A program made the position numbers and the translations under genes. From Alphaproteobacteria bacterium (GTDB lineage Bacteria; Pseudomonadota; Alphaproteobacteria; Micavibrionales; Micavibrionaceae), in contig JAGNLJ010000007.1 of NCBI GenBank assembly GCA_017999645.1, forward strand, positions 64,207-125,283: a stretch of 61,077 bases of DNA, read 5' to 3'. Position 1 is the stretch's first letter; each line of letters begins with the position of its first letter. Of this stretch, positions 1 through 8,860 are shown in pieces. The notes below the pieces were generated by a model, which saw only the letters and a list, made by a program, of their open reading frames with translations, was not told the origin of the DNA and made no database searches.

Positions 1-778
1 AGTAGGGCGGGAAAAAGATAAAAAACTCCTGTTCCGGATGGCTGGCGATTACGGGAATTAAAACCTGATCGATATTTGGAAATGTATAAGCATTAATGCC
101 AGGAATTTCTTTGATTGCAAATTTTGTATCTGCTTCTCCCAGTTCCTTGCCTTTGCCAAAATTTTTTTTCGCCTTTCCGTACCATGATTGATAGGTTTCA
201 TAAGGCTTACCACGTAATAATTGGTCAATAAAACGCGCAGGCATATCCGCCGAAGCAAGAAGAAGATAGTCATTAAAATTATTATCATCGTAGAGATAAA
301 GCGGGAAAAACTTGCCCGGACTAGCCTGCAAAATATTCGGGTCATTAGGTTGGCGCACTTTGTCTCCAGCGAGGGGATCGTGAATATCCCAGATTACGCG
401 CTTTATCTCGCCTGTTTCCGAGGCTTTTCTATGCATGATTTCCTGTTCGGTCATCAACGGTCCGGGCAGGCTAAGCTGTAATGTGCCGTGTCCCTTAAAG
501 GCTTTCGCAACATAAGAAGGCAGAAAATTCTGCGAATGCGAGGTGCCGATGATCACGGTATCGCAGCAATCATCCCGCTCCAGAATTCTCCGGATCAGTC
601 CTGCATTCTGGAATCTTTCATAGGCCGGAACATAACGATCTTTTATAAACCACGAAGAATGAAAAATCTGGAAAGGATCGAGGATATATGCAACCGACAC
701 TCCCAAAGCCGCCAGCACAGCCATGGCGGAGAAGAGAGTCAGGATAAAATTCTTTGCGCCTTCTTCGGTCATTTTCAT
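1..778 (-). CDS. SGNH/AlgX-J-like membrane-anchored protein, 3' part missing
   Basis: The reading frame opens with ATG at 778 and runs off the left edge, giving about 259 residues. A hydrophobic segment at residues 11-33 looks like a signal anchor. It is followed by VIIGTSHS around residues 75-82, which resembles the nucleophile motif (GTS) of AlgX/AlgJ-type SGNH O-acetyltransferases, with Ser80 as the candidate nucleophile. The Asp-His part of the triad would lie beyond the edge. The start is 2 bases after the stop of the MBOAT gene, so the two are surely one transcript. MBOAT plus SGNH pairs transfer acetyl groups to exported polysaccharides, and that role is inferred here. A second ATG at 772 is an alternative start. 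Confidence 0.75.
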   Translation of the reverse strand, partial: MKMTEEGAKNFILTLFSAMAVLAALGVSVAYILDPFQIFHSSWFIKDRYVPAYERFQNAGLIRRILERDDCCDTVIIGTSHSQNFLPSYVAKAFKGHGTLQLSLPGPLMTEQEIMHRKASETGEIKRVIWDIHDPLAGDKVRQPNDPNILQASPGKFFPLYLYDDNNFNDYLLLASADMPARFIDQLLRGKPYETYQSWYGKAKKNFGKGKELGEADTKFAIKEIPGINAYTFPNIDQVLIPVIASHPEQEFFIFFPPY

Positions 779-780
779 TC

Positions 781-2286
781 CTAAAACTGAAAGTACAAAA
801 ATTCTGATATCCGCTGCATGCTGAACAGTGCTATAACACCCATCGCTGCTAACACTAATATTGTCCTTTTATTCAATGTGAATTTTCTTTTTATATCGCT
901 ATCCTGCAATCCGAAATATTCAACGCTGGCCGGTAACGTAAGGCAAAGAATATAGGCGGCTGCGATCCAGAAAAATGCTGCCGAAGACGTGGAAAGCCAT
1001 CGCTCGCCAATACCTGCCGCGCGCAGCCAGCCGTCGCCCCCAAGCCACTCTGAAAAGCGCAAGGGGAGCACAACGCCATCCGTACCGCTCATGGCTTTTA
1101 ATATACGCGCGGCTGCACCGAAATTTTCAGCACGGAACAAAACCCATCCGATTGTTATTGCCAGCATCGTCAGGACATGTGCCGGAACTCTATAAGTCAG
1201 TGTATGTATATTCATATCAGGCCGCGATTTCTCCCGCCAGCTCGTGAAAATATGATTGATCGCCAGATAAGCCCCATGTAACAAGCCCCACGCTGCGAAA
1301 GTCCATCCTGCGCCATGCCAGAGACCAGCCAGAAACATCGTTACGGTAAGATTAAAGATTTTATGCGACGTCGGCCCGTGATTTCCGCCCAATGGAATAT
1401 AAAGATAATCACGAAAAAACCGCGACATCGTGATGTGCCAACGGCGCCAGAATTCCGTAATGCTCGTGGATTTGTAGGGCGACAGAAAATTGATCGGAAG
1501 CACAAAGCCCAGCATCAGGGCTATGCCGATTGCCATGTCACTGTAACCCGAAAAATCGAAATAAAGCTGGAACGTATAGGCCAGTGCACCGCTCCAGCCA
1601 TCGAAAAATGTCAACGGCTTGCCGACTTTGGCCATTTCAAAAACAGGTGTTGCGTAAAGCGCCAGCGTGTCTGCAATGAAAACTTTTTTAAACAACCCCG
1701 TAATGAAAAATCCGGCGCCGACCACCATATTGCGCCAGAACTTTTCATTGCCGGTGAATTTTTCGAATTGTGGCACGATTTCCCAGGCGCGGACGATCGG
1801 GCCCGCTATGAGTTGCGGGAAAAATCCCACGTAAAGCGCGTAATTTCTGAAATTTACGGGAGTAATCTTGCTCCTGTAAATATCGATCAGGTACGTAATC
1901 TGGTGAAAAGTGAAAAACGAGATGCCGAGTGGAAGGAAAATATCGCCGGGATCAAACTTGAAGCCACCTGTTAGGTTGAGCGTCTCAGTCAGCATAATCG
2001 CGTATTTAAACCACCCGAGAACAGACAGATTTGCAATTATTGCTATGCCCAGTGCCGTTTTTTTTCTCCCGCCCTGCGAGATATAATTACCGAAGAAATA
2101 ATTGAATAAAATTGAGCCAATGAGCAGAAGAACAAAAGGCGGGTTCCAATAGGCGTAAAAAACAAGTGATGCTGGAACAAGAAAGATGAGTGCAGCCTGA
2201 GTTTTGCCCGCGCGGTGCAATCCCCAGTAAACAAGGAGCACAGCCGGTAGAAATCCAAAAATGAAAATGGCGGAATTGAATAGCAT
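781..2286 (-). CDS. MBOAT family O-acyltransferase (AlgI-like)
   Basis: This 501-residue polytopic membrane protein begins MLFNSAIF. It carries the AlgI-type signatures YFDFSGYSDMAIG, TEFWRRWHITMSRF and GLWHGAGWTF. The invariant His of the last motif is His324. The family moves acyl groups, usually acetyl, across the inner membrane to a periplasmic SGNH partner. The truncated SGNH-like gene directly downstream is the obvious partner. Upstream are a GT4 and nonulosonic acid genes, so the acceptor is probably the glycan made by this locus rather than the alginate encoded 37 kb away, which has its own AlgI. The acceptor is inference; the family call is firm. Confidence 0.92.
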   Translation of the reverse strand: MLFNSAIFIFGFLPAVLLVYWGLHRAGKTQAALIFLVPASLVFYAYWNPPFVLLLIGSILFNYFFGNYISQGGRKKTALGIAIIANLSVLGWFKYAIMLTETLNLTGGFKFDPGDIFLPLGISFFTFHQITYLIDIYRSKITPVNFRNYALYVGFFPQLIAGPIVRAWEIVPQFEKFTGNEKFWRNMVVGAGFFITGLFKKVFIADTLALYATPVFEMAKVGKPLTFFDGWSGALAYTFQLYFDFSGYSDMAIGIALMLGFVLPINFLSPYKSTSITEFWRRWHITMSRFFRDYLYIPLGGNHGPTSHKIFNLTVTMFLAGLWHGAGWTFAAWGLLHGAYLAINHIFTSWREKSRPDMNIHTLTYRVPAHVLTMLAITIGWVLFRAENFGAAARILKAMSGTDGVVLPLRFSEWLGGDGWLRAAGIGERWLSTSSAAFFWIAAAYILCLTLPASVEYFGLQDSDIKRKFTLNKRTILVLAAMGVIALFSMQRISEFLYFQF

Positions 2287-2292
2287 GGTTCG

Positions 2293-3411
2293 TCAGCTTT
2301 TATTTAAAGCTTTGAGAATTCCTTCCGCACGTTTTTTCCAGGTGTAGTGCGAGAGAAAATTATCCTGTGCGGTTTTGCCGATGCGCGCCGCGTCTTTTGG
2401 ATTGTCGCGAAGAAAAGTAAGAGCGGCAGTCCAGTCTGAAACAGATTCCGGCGCGCGCAGTAAGGCGTTTTCGTTATCCTTCAAAATTTCATGCAGGACC
2501 GGCATGTCCGAGCAGATCATCGGCTTGCCCGTTGCCATATATTCGAAAATTTTCAGCGGAGACATCCACGCCGAAGTATCGCCCTTATTACCCGCCACAG
2601 CGACCTTTCTCTGATAGGGCGCGAGCAAAACATCAAAATTCTGCAGGAAATCAGGCACGCGGCCCGGCGGCACATGGCCGTAAAAAACCACGTTCTTCAA
2701 AGGCTTCAATTCATTTTTCCAATAAGACAGGTCGGATGGTGCACCGCCTACAATATGAAAGGTGATATCGGGAATGTTTTTTGCCATCTCCGCAATGATT
2801 TCAATGCCGCGGCCGTTGTATAAATGCCCTGTATATCCGGCATGGAATGAATTTGCAGTTTTTTCAAAGGGAATATTTTGAGTAACGGGTAGCGGATCGG
2901 CGCCGTCAGGCGCAACAATAATTTTATCGGCAGAAATTTTATAAATTTCCGCCATATGATTTTTAAGCGCCTGCGAAATTACAACAATTCCACGGAAATT
3001 TTTATGCTTCGTCAGCCGCCTGAAAATACTGCCTGCAACCTTGTTCAGTGTACCGGGCGAATCGTGCATCTCAAACAAAATAGGAAAATTCGCAATCGCA
3101 CAGGCCCACCCACTTATCAGGCATCGACTGAAAACAAGTTCGGCTTTCATGGTTCTAGCATCTGCGGCATTCCGGAAGCCGTAGGCAATCAGGCCCATTT
3201 TCCCCGGCCTGCGCGGCTGGAGTTGCAGTTTGAAATTCTGCCGTACGCCGTAATGACTGAAAACATCTTCGGTCTTATCATTGCTGCCACGCGCCGCGAA
3301 TAAAGTAACGTTATGCCCGTTTTCACTCATGGCCTGCGCCATTTTCATCATATGAACGCTGTTGGCTGCCTGCGAAGGAATGGGTTGCGGCGCGATATAG
3401 GCGATTTTCAT
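2293..3411 (-). CDS. Glycosyltransferase family 4 protein
   Basis: I place the start at ATG 3411 (MKIAYIAPQ), not at the longer frame from 3435. It forms an ATGA overlap with the upstream stop, and the sequence from Lys2 is the usual GT-B first strand. The product has 372 residues. The C-terminal half holds FHIVGGAPSDL, then FYGHVPPGRVPDFL, then LKIFEYMATGKP with Glu290, part of the EX7E-type nucleotide-sugar site of GT4 retaining enzymes. It has no membrane segment, so it is a cytoplasmic or peripheral enzyme adding one sugar to a lipid-linked intermediate. Donor and acceptor cannot be read from the sequence. Confidence 0.9.
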   Translation of the reverse strand: MKIAYIAPQPIPSQAANSVHMMKMAQAMSENGHNVTLFAARGSNDKTEDVFSHYGVRQNFKLQLQPRRPGKMGLIAYGFRNAADARTMKAELVFSRCLISGWACAIANFPILFEMHDSPGTLNKVAGSIFRRLTKHKNFRGIVVISQALKNHMAEIYKISADKIIVAPDGADPLPVTQNIPFEKTANSFHAGYTGHLYNGRGIEIIAEMAKNIPDITFHIVGGAPSDLSYWKNELKPLKNVVFYGHVPPGRVPDFLQNFDVLLAPYQRKVAVAGNKGDTSAWMSPLKIFEYMATGKPMICSDMPVLHEILKDNENALLRAPESVSDWTAALTFLRDNPKDAARIGKTAQDNFLSHYTWKKRAEGILKALNKS

Positions 3412-4610
3412 GAAGGCCTCACTGGAATAAGGCACATGGCGCGGCGACCGCGCTGAACGATATCAACACAGATCTTGTCCTGGACGGGAGAAAGGCGCGG
3501 GTGCAGGTCGCAGCGCATTTCGCCGGTAAAATTATGTGGACTATAGAATGTCGCAAGTGTTTCAACTTTGCCGCTCTCCGGATGATACATGAAAACCTTC
3601 TGCCGCCCGAAAATATCCGGGTATGTGTCGGAAAGAATTGTACCATCCCTGAGTAAGGAGGGATGTCCGTCCTGATTAAGATACGGGGAGTCTATAACCT
3701 CATGCGTTCTGCTTTTATCATGAACGGTTGCGTACACGACTTTGCCTTTTTTGGTTCCGGCAATCAGCAATTGTTCATCATCCATCCATGAATAATGGGA
3801 CGGCTTTATATCGGGGCAGGGGGAGTGCAGCGCACTGCCATCTGGCGAAACCGTCAGCAAGCGGAGCGAGCGCAACACACCATCTGTCCAGATATGAAAG
3901 AGCATTAATCGTGTGCCCAAAGGATTAAAGGCAAGGTGATTGATGTAGTGTGATGCGTCAGCCATTCCGGATGAAGGATTAAAATTACTGATCTGACCGA
4001 GCGTGAGAATTTCCTTTTCTTCTTCACTATTAAGATCGACCCGTACAGCACCGGCGTTGTTTGATGCAATATTGCTGTAGCCATAGCCACGGCGGAATTG
4101 GTGTAGCCGCGCAAAATCAAGGCTTAAAGCGAAACGGCGCTGATGATCAACCGCATAAATCTGGCGTTCATATGTCCTGATAATTTTACCGCTGCGTATG
4201 CTCTGAACGACAGCACCCTGCGCCGTATTGTAAATAACGTTTTCGGATTTTTCATCGAACCATTGAAGTCGGCAGCCTTGCTGCCAGTTCCAAGTCGTGC
4301 TTTTGCCAAAAGAACGAAACTGCGGATTTTCTTGTTTCAGGTCGAAATAACCGACCTCCAGTTCCGGATGTGCTTCATGCGGGCTAATATTCTCTGCGGG
4401 TGCGCGCATGGCAAGAAGAATGCTGTTATCACCATTCAATGGACTAATATCGTAATAGCCAAAAAAAATCTGACCTGTGGGATCGGAAAAAATCTGCGCA
4501 TCTTGTGGGGTAAGGGAAAGACATATGCCGGCATGACGGGCACCCGCTCGCGCAGTGTCTATCAATGACGAAGGCAGGATTTTTTTAATAAGGGCTTTCA
4601 TGGCGGCCAT
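3408..4610 (-). CDS. Beta-propeller-like protein of a surface polysaccharide locus, function unknown
   Basis: This is a 400-residue protein with no clear export signal. Short repeated units end in patterns such as GRQKVFMYHPESGKVE, YDISPLNGDN and SYSWMDDEQLLI-like blades, which suggest a WD40- or oligogalacturonate-lyase-like beta-propeller. I know of similar proteins beside glycosyltransferases in polysaccharide loci, but not of an established activity. It sits between the dehydrogenase gene (stop directly adjacent at 4611) and the GT4 gene (ATGA overlap), so it belongs to the same operon. ATG 4610 and ATG 4601 are both possible starts, and neither has a strong ribosome site. I do not assign a reaction. 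Confidence 0.7.
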   Translation of the reverse strand: MAAMKALIKKILPSSLIDTARAGARHAGICLSLTPQDAQIFSDPTGQIFFGYYDISPLNGDNSILLAMRAPAENISPHEAHPELEVGYFDLKQENPQFRSFGKSTTWNWQQGCRLQWFDEKSENVIYNTAQGAVVQSIRSGKIIRTYERQIYAVDHQRRFALSLDFARLHQFRRGYGYSNIASNNAGAVRVDLNSEEEKEILTLGQISNFNPSSGMADASHYINHLAFNPLGTRLMLFHIWTDGVLRSLRLLTVSPDGSALHSPCPDIKPSHYSWMDDEQLLIAGTKKGKVVYATVHDKSRTHEVIDSPYLNQDGHPSLLRDGTILSDTYPDIFGRQKVFMYHPESGKVETLATFYSPHNFTGEMRCDLHPRLSPVQDKICVDIVQRGRRAMCLIPVRPS

Positions 4611-5549
4611 TTAGCCACGCCGCCATTTAAGAAATTGTTGAGCCATGAAAATTTCCGTTTTTTCCATGGAATCATATGTCGCACCGCCGATGTGCGGTGT
4701 GATAAGCAGATTGGAATGTTTGCGTGCATATTTCCAAAGAGCATCATTCTTAAGCCATGATTTTCGCCCGGAATTCTCGCCTTGCAATACATCCAGCGCC
4801 GCGCCTGCAACGTGACTCAACTTTAGCGCTTCAAGCAAAGCCGTCTCATCCACAATCTCGCCGCGCGCAGTGTTGATGAAAAGCGCATCTTTTTTCATCT
4901 GCTGAAAACGGGAGCGGTTCATCATGTGATGTGTGTTCTCCGAGTAAGGCACGTGCAGCGAAACAATGTCAGATTTAGACAGCAGGGAATTGAGATCGGT
5001 CATATTGACGCCGGCGATATCGAGAATGTCATTCGCGATCACATTCATCCTGAAGGCCTCGGCGTATTTTGCGACCTTGGATCCGATGCGGCCATAACCG
5101 ATGATGCCAATCGTGCGGCCATTCAGCTCGGTGCCCTTGAATTCATCGCGGTTCCATTTTCCGTCATGAACATCGCAGGCCGAAGAAGGAATATTTCTAA
5201 TGAGTGACAGGAGGAGCGCAAATGTATGTTCGGCGGTCGCATGTATCGTATCCAGAAAATCACGCTCGCCTTTGAGGCTCAAAACTTCAATGCCGCGCTT
5301 TTCCGCCTCGACCGTATCGATATGATTAAGCCCGGTTGTGGCAGTAATGATTACTTTCAGGTTGCTTGCGGCATCGAGTATTTCTTTGTCAATTTTATGA
5401 CCGAGCCGGACGATAACGGCATCGTAATTTTTGATATTTTTCTTGAGAGCGGTGCGGCTCAGCGGGCCGTTTTCCACGGTCCCGGCCTTTTCAATGAGCG
5501 CGAGGGCTTCAGCGCTGTAATCTTGCGGCTCTAAATTCAGGATTTTCAT
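4611..5549 (-). CDS. D-isomer-specific 2-hydroxyacid dehydrogenase
   Basis: This 312-residue protein has the Rossmann motif GIIGYGRIGSKVAKYAEAF near residue 148. The family catalytic residues are in place: Arg in NTARGEIVDE, Glu in ALDVLQGEN and His in TPHIGGATYDS. The family reduces or oxidises D-2-hydroxyacids with NAD(H); PGDH (SerA) and FDH are members. There is no ACT or other regulatory domain. An insertion of about 20 residues separates the catalytic Glu from the His motif. It is the first gene of a leftward operon with a beta-propeller, GT4, MBOAT and SGNH protein, so it more likely makes or modifies a glycan building block than serine. The substrate is unknown. Confidence 0.87.
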   Translation of the reverse strand: MKILNLEPQDYSAEALALIEKAGTVENGPLSRTALKKNIKNYDAVIVRLGHKIDKEILDAASNLKVIITATTGLNHIDTVEAEKRGIEVLSLKGERDFLDTIHATAEHTFALLLSLIRNIPSSACDVHDGKWNRDEFKGTELNGRTIGIIGYGRIGSKVAKYAEAFRMNVIANDILDIAGVNMTDLNSLLSKSDIVSLHVPYSENTHHMMNRSRFQQMKKDALFINTARGEIVDETALLEALKLSHVAGAALDVLQGENSGRKSWLKNDALWKYARKHSNLLITPHIGGATYDSMEKTEIFMAQQFLKWRRG

Positions 5550-5575
5550 ACATTTTCACGGCGCTTTGGCGCTAA

Positions 5576-5604
5576 ATTTGCTCAGGATTTCATTGCTTTG
5601 TCAA
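5576..5604 (-). promoter_or_regulatory. Weak sigma-70-like promoter candidate for the leftward glycan operon
   Basis: On the minus strand a perfect TTGACA lies at 5604-5599. After 17-18 bases only a poor -10 (GCAAAT or CAAATT) follows, about 27 bases before the dehydrogenase ATG. The strong -35 is direct observation. The -10 is weak, so this is tentative. Confidence 0.3.
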
Positions 5605-5649
5605 GGAACCCTAGGGTACTGTGAGATGACCTGACAATGGACTGAACCT

Positions 5650-6360
5650 GTGAAAAAATCAAATAGTTCAATACTTTGCCTTATTAACGCGCGTGGCGGA
5701 TCGAAAGGCGTGCCGGGCAAGAATATCAAGCCCCTGAACGGCAAGCCGCTGATTGGGTGGAGTGTCGACGTCGCGCGGCAGAGCAGGCTCATTAAAAAGG
5801 TCGTCGTTTCCACTGACAGCGAAGAAATCGCCCGCGTTGCCACCAAGCATGGCGCTAGCGTGCCTTTTATTCGTCCCTCCGAACTCGCGACCGATACCGC
5901 TAAACAGATTGACGTGGTTAATCACGCGTTGAAATTTCTTGAGAGCATGGGCGAGCGTTACGATTATGTTTGTATCCTCCAGCCCACATGCCCATTGCGT
6001 TCTGTCGAAGACGTGGACGGCACGCTGGATCTTTTGATTTCGTCTGGCGCAGACAGTGCTATCACAGTAACCGAAGTGGGAGGGCGTCATCCCAGAACGC
6101 TCTACAAAATGCATGAAGGTGATCAGAAGGTCACTCCTTACGTAGAAAAAAATACGTCAGGTGTAATGCGCCAGAATTTCGAAGCCTTGTACTGGCGAAC
6201 TGGCGCGGTTTACGCCTTGCGGACATCAGTTGTAAAAGCCGGGTCTTTGTATGGAAGCGATGCCAGAGGTTATAAAGTCCCTGAGGAGCGCGCATTTAAT
6301 ATCGACACGCCGTTTGATTTCGAACTCACCGAGGCGTGGCTGAAATATAAAGCTCAGTAA
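5650..6360 (+). CDS. neuA: Acylneuraminate cytidylyltransferase (CMP-nonulosonic acid synthetase)
   Basis: This 236-residue protein starts at a GTG codon. The N-terminal nucleotide-binding signature NARGGSKGVPGKNIKPL at residues 13-29 is typical of NeuA, LegF and PtmB. Other family blocks are STDSEEIARVA, FLQPTCPLRS-like (ILQPTCPLRSVEDVD) and ERAFNIDTPFDFE. It activates a nonulosonic acid with CTP before transfer to a glycan. It converges on the neuC-like gene with 7 bases of overlap, so neuA is transcribed apart from neuC and neuB, which is less usual than one operon. Whether the sugar is sialic or legionaminic acid cannot be told from this gene. Confidence 0.9.
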   Translation: MKKSNSSILCLINARGGSKGVPGKNIKPLNGKPLIGWSVDVARQSRLIKKVVVSTDSEEIARVATKHGASVPFIRPSELATDTAKQIDVVNHALKFLESMGERYDYVCILQPTCPLRSVEDVDGTLDLLISSGADSAITVTEVGGRHPRTLYKMHEGDQKVTPYVEKNTSGVMRQNFEALYWRTGAVYALRTSVVKAGSLYGSDARGYKVPEERAFNIDTPFDFELTEAWLKYKAQ

Positions 6361-7517
6361 TTGAGAGTTTTTGTGAACGTGAGCGGTGTTTTTGCCAGGA
6401 TATCCGCGATTTTTACACCGGCATCGCCTTCGCCATAAAGTCCGGAAGACGTGGTTTTGCCCTTACAATGCTTGATAACGGCATCATAGATTTCATTTTC
6501 ATTATATCCCACATCGACGACATTCGGCCCGCGTTCGCGCGCATTCTGGCGTGAGCCGACATTGACGGCTGGAGCGCCGAGAAACGAAGCCTCACGGATG
6601 GCGACGCTGGAATTGCCAACAATGCCGAGCGATCCGTACAGTACGCGCATGAAATCCGGTGGGCTCATGTTTTTGATAAAGTGCATATGATCGGGCTTTT
6701 CATTTTCGCGGAAAGAACGGATTCCTTTGGAGACATCATCACCGCCTGCATCCACATTCGGCCAGAACCAGAGCACGGGTTTTTTCACATGGTTCATGGC
6801 GCGCAAGGTTTGTTCGATCTGTTTTCGTCCGTCTTCAGGTTCAGTCGTTACCGAGTGTTGCATAACGATATAATATCCATCCGATAAAACAGGTGTTTCT
6901 CCGACGCCGCCGTACTTTCTGTAAAGATCAAAGTCAAGTGCAGGATTTTCGACCACCTTCTTCGCGAGGTCTATGGATGGGCAGCCGACATGAAATACTT
7001 TTTCCGGGTTTTCGCCCATGCGCACGATATTTTCGGCGGATTTTTTTGTCGCCGGGAAGTGAATGTCCGCCAGCTTCGTTACGGCGTGGCGTACTTTTTC
7101 GTCGATGTTGCCGGAAACTTCACCGCCCTGCACATGGACGAGCGGAATATTGAGGTAGGCAGCGGCAATCGCGGCAGAAAGAATTTCATAGCGGTCAGCC
7201 ATGACGAGAACGGCATCGGGTTTCAGGCGATCGAATGTGCCGGAAAACTCGACAATGCCGATGCCCGTAGCCTTGGCCGAGGTCAGCAGCGTTTCGCCCT
7301 CGAGCACATTGTAGACACGCTCGTTAATCGTGAAGCCGTCACGCTCGACCATCTTGTCGGTGTTTCCGTAGCGCTCAAGAACGGCGGATGCCGCGCAGAC
7401 AACCTGCAACTCAAGGCCCTTATAGCTCTGAATCGCCTGCAGGATCGGCTGGATTTTCGCATAGCTGGTGCGCGCCGTCAGAACGACGCAGATCTTACGC
7501 CCGGACACGGTCAACAT
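6354..7517 (-). CDS. neuC: UDP-N-acetylglucosamine 2-epimerase (hydrolysing), NeuC/LegG type
   Basis: This 387-residue GT-B fold epimerase carries VMADRYEILSAAIAAA, IPLVHVQGGEVSGN and the C-terminal nucleotide site GNSSVAIREASFLGAPAVN. The family releases UDP while inverting C2, giving ManNAc (sialic acid route) or a 6-deoxy diacetamido mannose (legionaminic route). The N-terminus overlaps the end of neuB by 23 bases, which signals translational coupling. A separate non-hydrolysing epimerase, wecB at 44.7 kb, serves another pathway. No UDP-GlcNAc dehydratase or aminotransferase for legionaminate is visible in the window, so the simpler sialic acid route is slightly favoured. Confidence 0.88.
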   Translation of the reverse strand: MLTVSGRKICVVLTARTSYAKIQPILQAIQSYKGLELQVVCAASAVLERYGNTDKMVERDGFTINERVYNVLEGETLLTSAKATGIGIVEFSGTFDRLKPDAVLVMADRYEILSAAIAAAYLNIPLVHVQGGEVSGNIDEKVRHAVTKLADIHFPATKKSAENIVRMGENPEKVFHVGCPSIDLAKKVVENPALDFDLYRKYGGVGETPVLSDGYYIVMQHSVTTEPEDGRKQIEQTLRAMNHVKKPVLWFWPNVDAGGDDVSKGIRSFRENEKPDHMHFIKNMSPPDFMRVLYGSLGIVGNSSVAIREASFLGAPAVNVGSRQNARERGPNVVDVGYNENEIYDAVIKHCKGKTTSSGLYGEGDAGVKIADILAKTPLTFTKTLNY

Positions 7518-8553
7518 CCTCCCAGGTCAGTAATCTGTCGGACGGCACATCGCGCTTTAAACGAAGTCCGACGAGTTTGTCTTTCTCAGTGAACGGAATT
7601 CCCGTGCCCGGTTTTTTCGGTGCCAGCATTTTTACGCTGATGACGGTGCCTTTTTTTTGCGGCGACGTTAACGCAACGCTCTTCGTAAACAATCCGCGCA
7701 TTTTTTCCATTTTTGCGGCCATCTTGTCCTTGTCGACAGGATTTTTCGCCATGACGTAATAGGAATCGCGTGCATCACAGATAAAAGCCAGCTCATCGAA
7801 TGTCACGGAAGCTGGGACATCTGGCCCGTAAGATAAATGATCGAACGTCACGTGCAGTTCAAGAATATTCGCACCCTGTGCCATAGCCGCCAGCGAAGGA
7901 TAGGACGTACCGGAATGATCGGAAAGGCCCACGGGGCATTTATAACGTGCGCGGTATTCCTCGATCACGTTAAGGCCTACATCTTCGAGTGAGGTCGGAT
8001 AATTGCTCGTGCATTGCAGAAGCGCGAACGGCGATTTCGCCTGCTGGAAATTTTTTACGGCATCTTTGACTTCGTCGTAACGGCTCATGCCGGTGCTGAG
8101 CAGAATCGGCTTCTTTGTTTTAACCATCGCGGCCATCAATTCGGCGGAGCGGAATTCACCCGACCCGATCTTCCAGGCTGGCATGCCGATTTTTTTGAGC
8201 AACTCCACCGCTTCAATGGAAAAAGCCGAGCTTAAGAATATAAGTCCCGCCTCTTTGGCGTGCGCGGCCAGCGCCGCCCATTGTACAGGCGTGAACTCCA
8301 TGCGCTTCCAGTAATCGTAGCGGGTCTTGTCCTGCCCGCTCATCGGGATGCGGAATTGCTCGTCGCGTGTGCTCTCGGCGGCGGCTATATGGGTCTGGAA
8401 CTTGATTGCATCCGCGCCAGCCGCAGCCGCCGCGTCGATAAAGGCATGCGCCTGACCGAGCGAGCCTTCATGCGCTTGCGCGACCTCGGCGATGACGAAG
8501 CATTTTTCGCCGGGGCCGATTTTGCGGTTGCCGATTTTGATGTGTGAAGTCAT
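7495..8553 (-). CDS. neuB: N-acetylneuraminate/legionaminate synthase family protein
   Basis: I choose ATG 8553 (MTSHIKIGNRKIG) over ATG 8574, because the residues between do not look like the family and the spacing from an AGGG-like site is better. The TIM-barrel part holds CFVIAEVAQAHEG, ADAIKFQTH, WKIGSGEF, ILLSTGMS and LLQCTSNYPT. The last about 60 residues form the SAF antifreeze-like domain ending RLLTWEDVD. The enzyme condenses phosphoenolpyruvate with an N-acetylated hexosamine to give a nine-carbon acid. The block RYDYWKRMEFT fits the synthase family but does not settle the substrate. It is the first gene of the neuB-neuC unit. Confidence 0.9.
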   Translation of the reverse strand: MTSHIKIGNRKIGPGEKCFVIAEVAQAHEGSLGQAHAFIDAAAAAGADAIKFQTHIAAAESTRDEQFRIPMSGQDKTRYDYWKRMEFTPVQWAALAAHAKEAGLIFLSSAFSIEAVELLKKIGMPAWKIGSGEFRSAELMAAMVKTKKPILLSTGMSRYDEVKDAVKNFQQAKSPFALLQCTSNYPTSLEDVGLNVIEEYRARYKCPVGLSDHSGTSYPSLAAMAQGANILELHVTFDHLSYGPDVPASVTFDELAFICDARDSYYVMAKNPVDKDKMAAKMEKMRGLFTKSVALTSPQKKGTVISVKMLAPKKPGTGIPFTEKDKLVGLRLKRDVPSDRLLTWEDVDRVRA

Positions 8554-8599
8554 AGCGCCCTGAAAATAGGGCATTTTTCCGGTTTAGGGAACCTGAATT

Positions 8600-8860
8600 T
8601 TAGACTTTTTTGCGCGATTTTTGCGCAATTATGGCCATTTTCTGCTCTTTTTTGAGGGCTTTTATCGCGGCTTCACGCGTTTGGGCGGCTCCCCGGGAGG
8701 GGTATTTTTCCGACAGCATGACCTTATAAGGCCCGCGTCCCCGCGTATATTTAGCTCCCGTGCCGTCGGCATGTTTCTTGAGGCGGAGCTTCAGATCGTT
8801 GGTTACGCCCGTATAAAGCGTGCCGTCGGCGCATTTCAGGATGTAGACGGTCCAGCTCAC
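8600..8860 (-). CDS. GIY-YIG nuclease-domain protein (YhbQ/URI-like)
   Basis: This 86-residue protein has the GIY-YIG fold motifs VYILKCADGTLYTGVTN at residues 5-21, then a conserved Arg in LKLRLKKH. A Glu in the REAAIKALKK helix completes the fold. Such small stand-alone proteins are common in bacteria, and their role in DNA repair is not firmly settled. The start is GTG at 8860, and it overlaps the ABC-F stop as GTGA, so the two genes are translationally coupled. The tail is basic (KSRKKV). Confidence 0.88.
   Translation of the reverse strand: MSWTVYILKCADGTLYTGVTNDLKLRLKKHADGTGAKYTRGRGPYKVMLSEKYPSRGAAQTREAAIKALKKEQKMAIIAQKSRKKV

Noticed and set aside
58-784. Several open frames on both strands at the left edge
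   Set aside because: They lie inside the continuous SGNH-like frame on the minus strand (1-778), which has a signal anchor and GTS motif and is the better explanation.
1315-1974. A 219-codon open frame on the plus strand
   Set aside because: It is antisense to the MBOAT gene, and the composition is that of reversed membrane helices.
5608-5617. Palindrome ACCCTAGGGT upstream of neuA
   Set aside because: Ten bases alone are weak evidence and no second copy is seen near the divergent gene.
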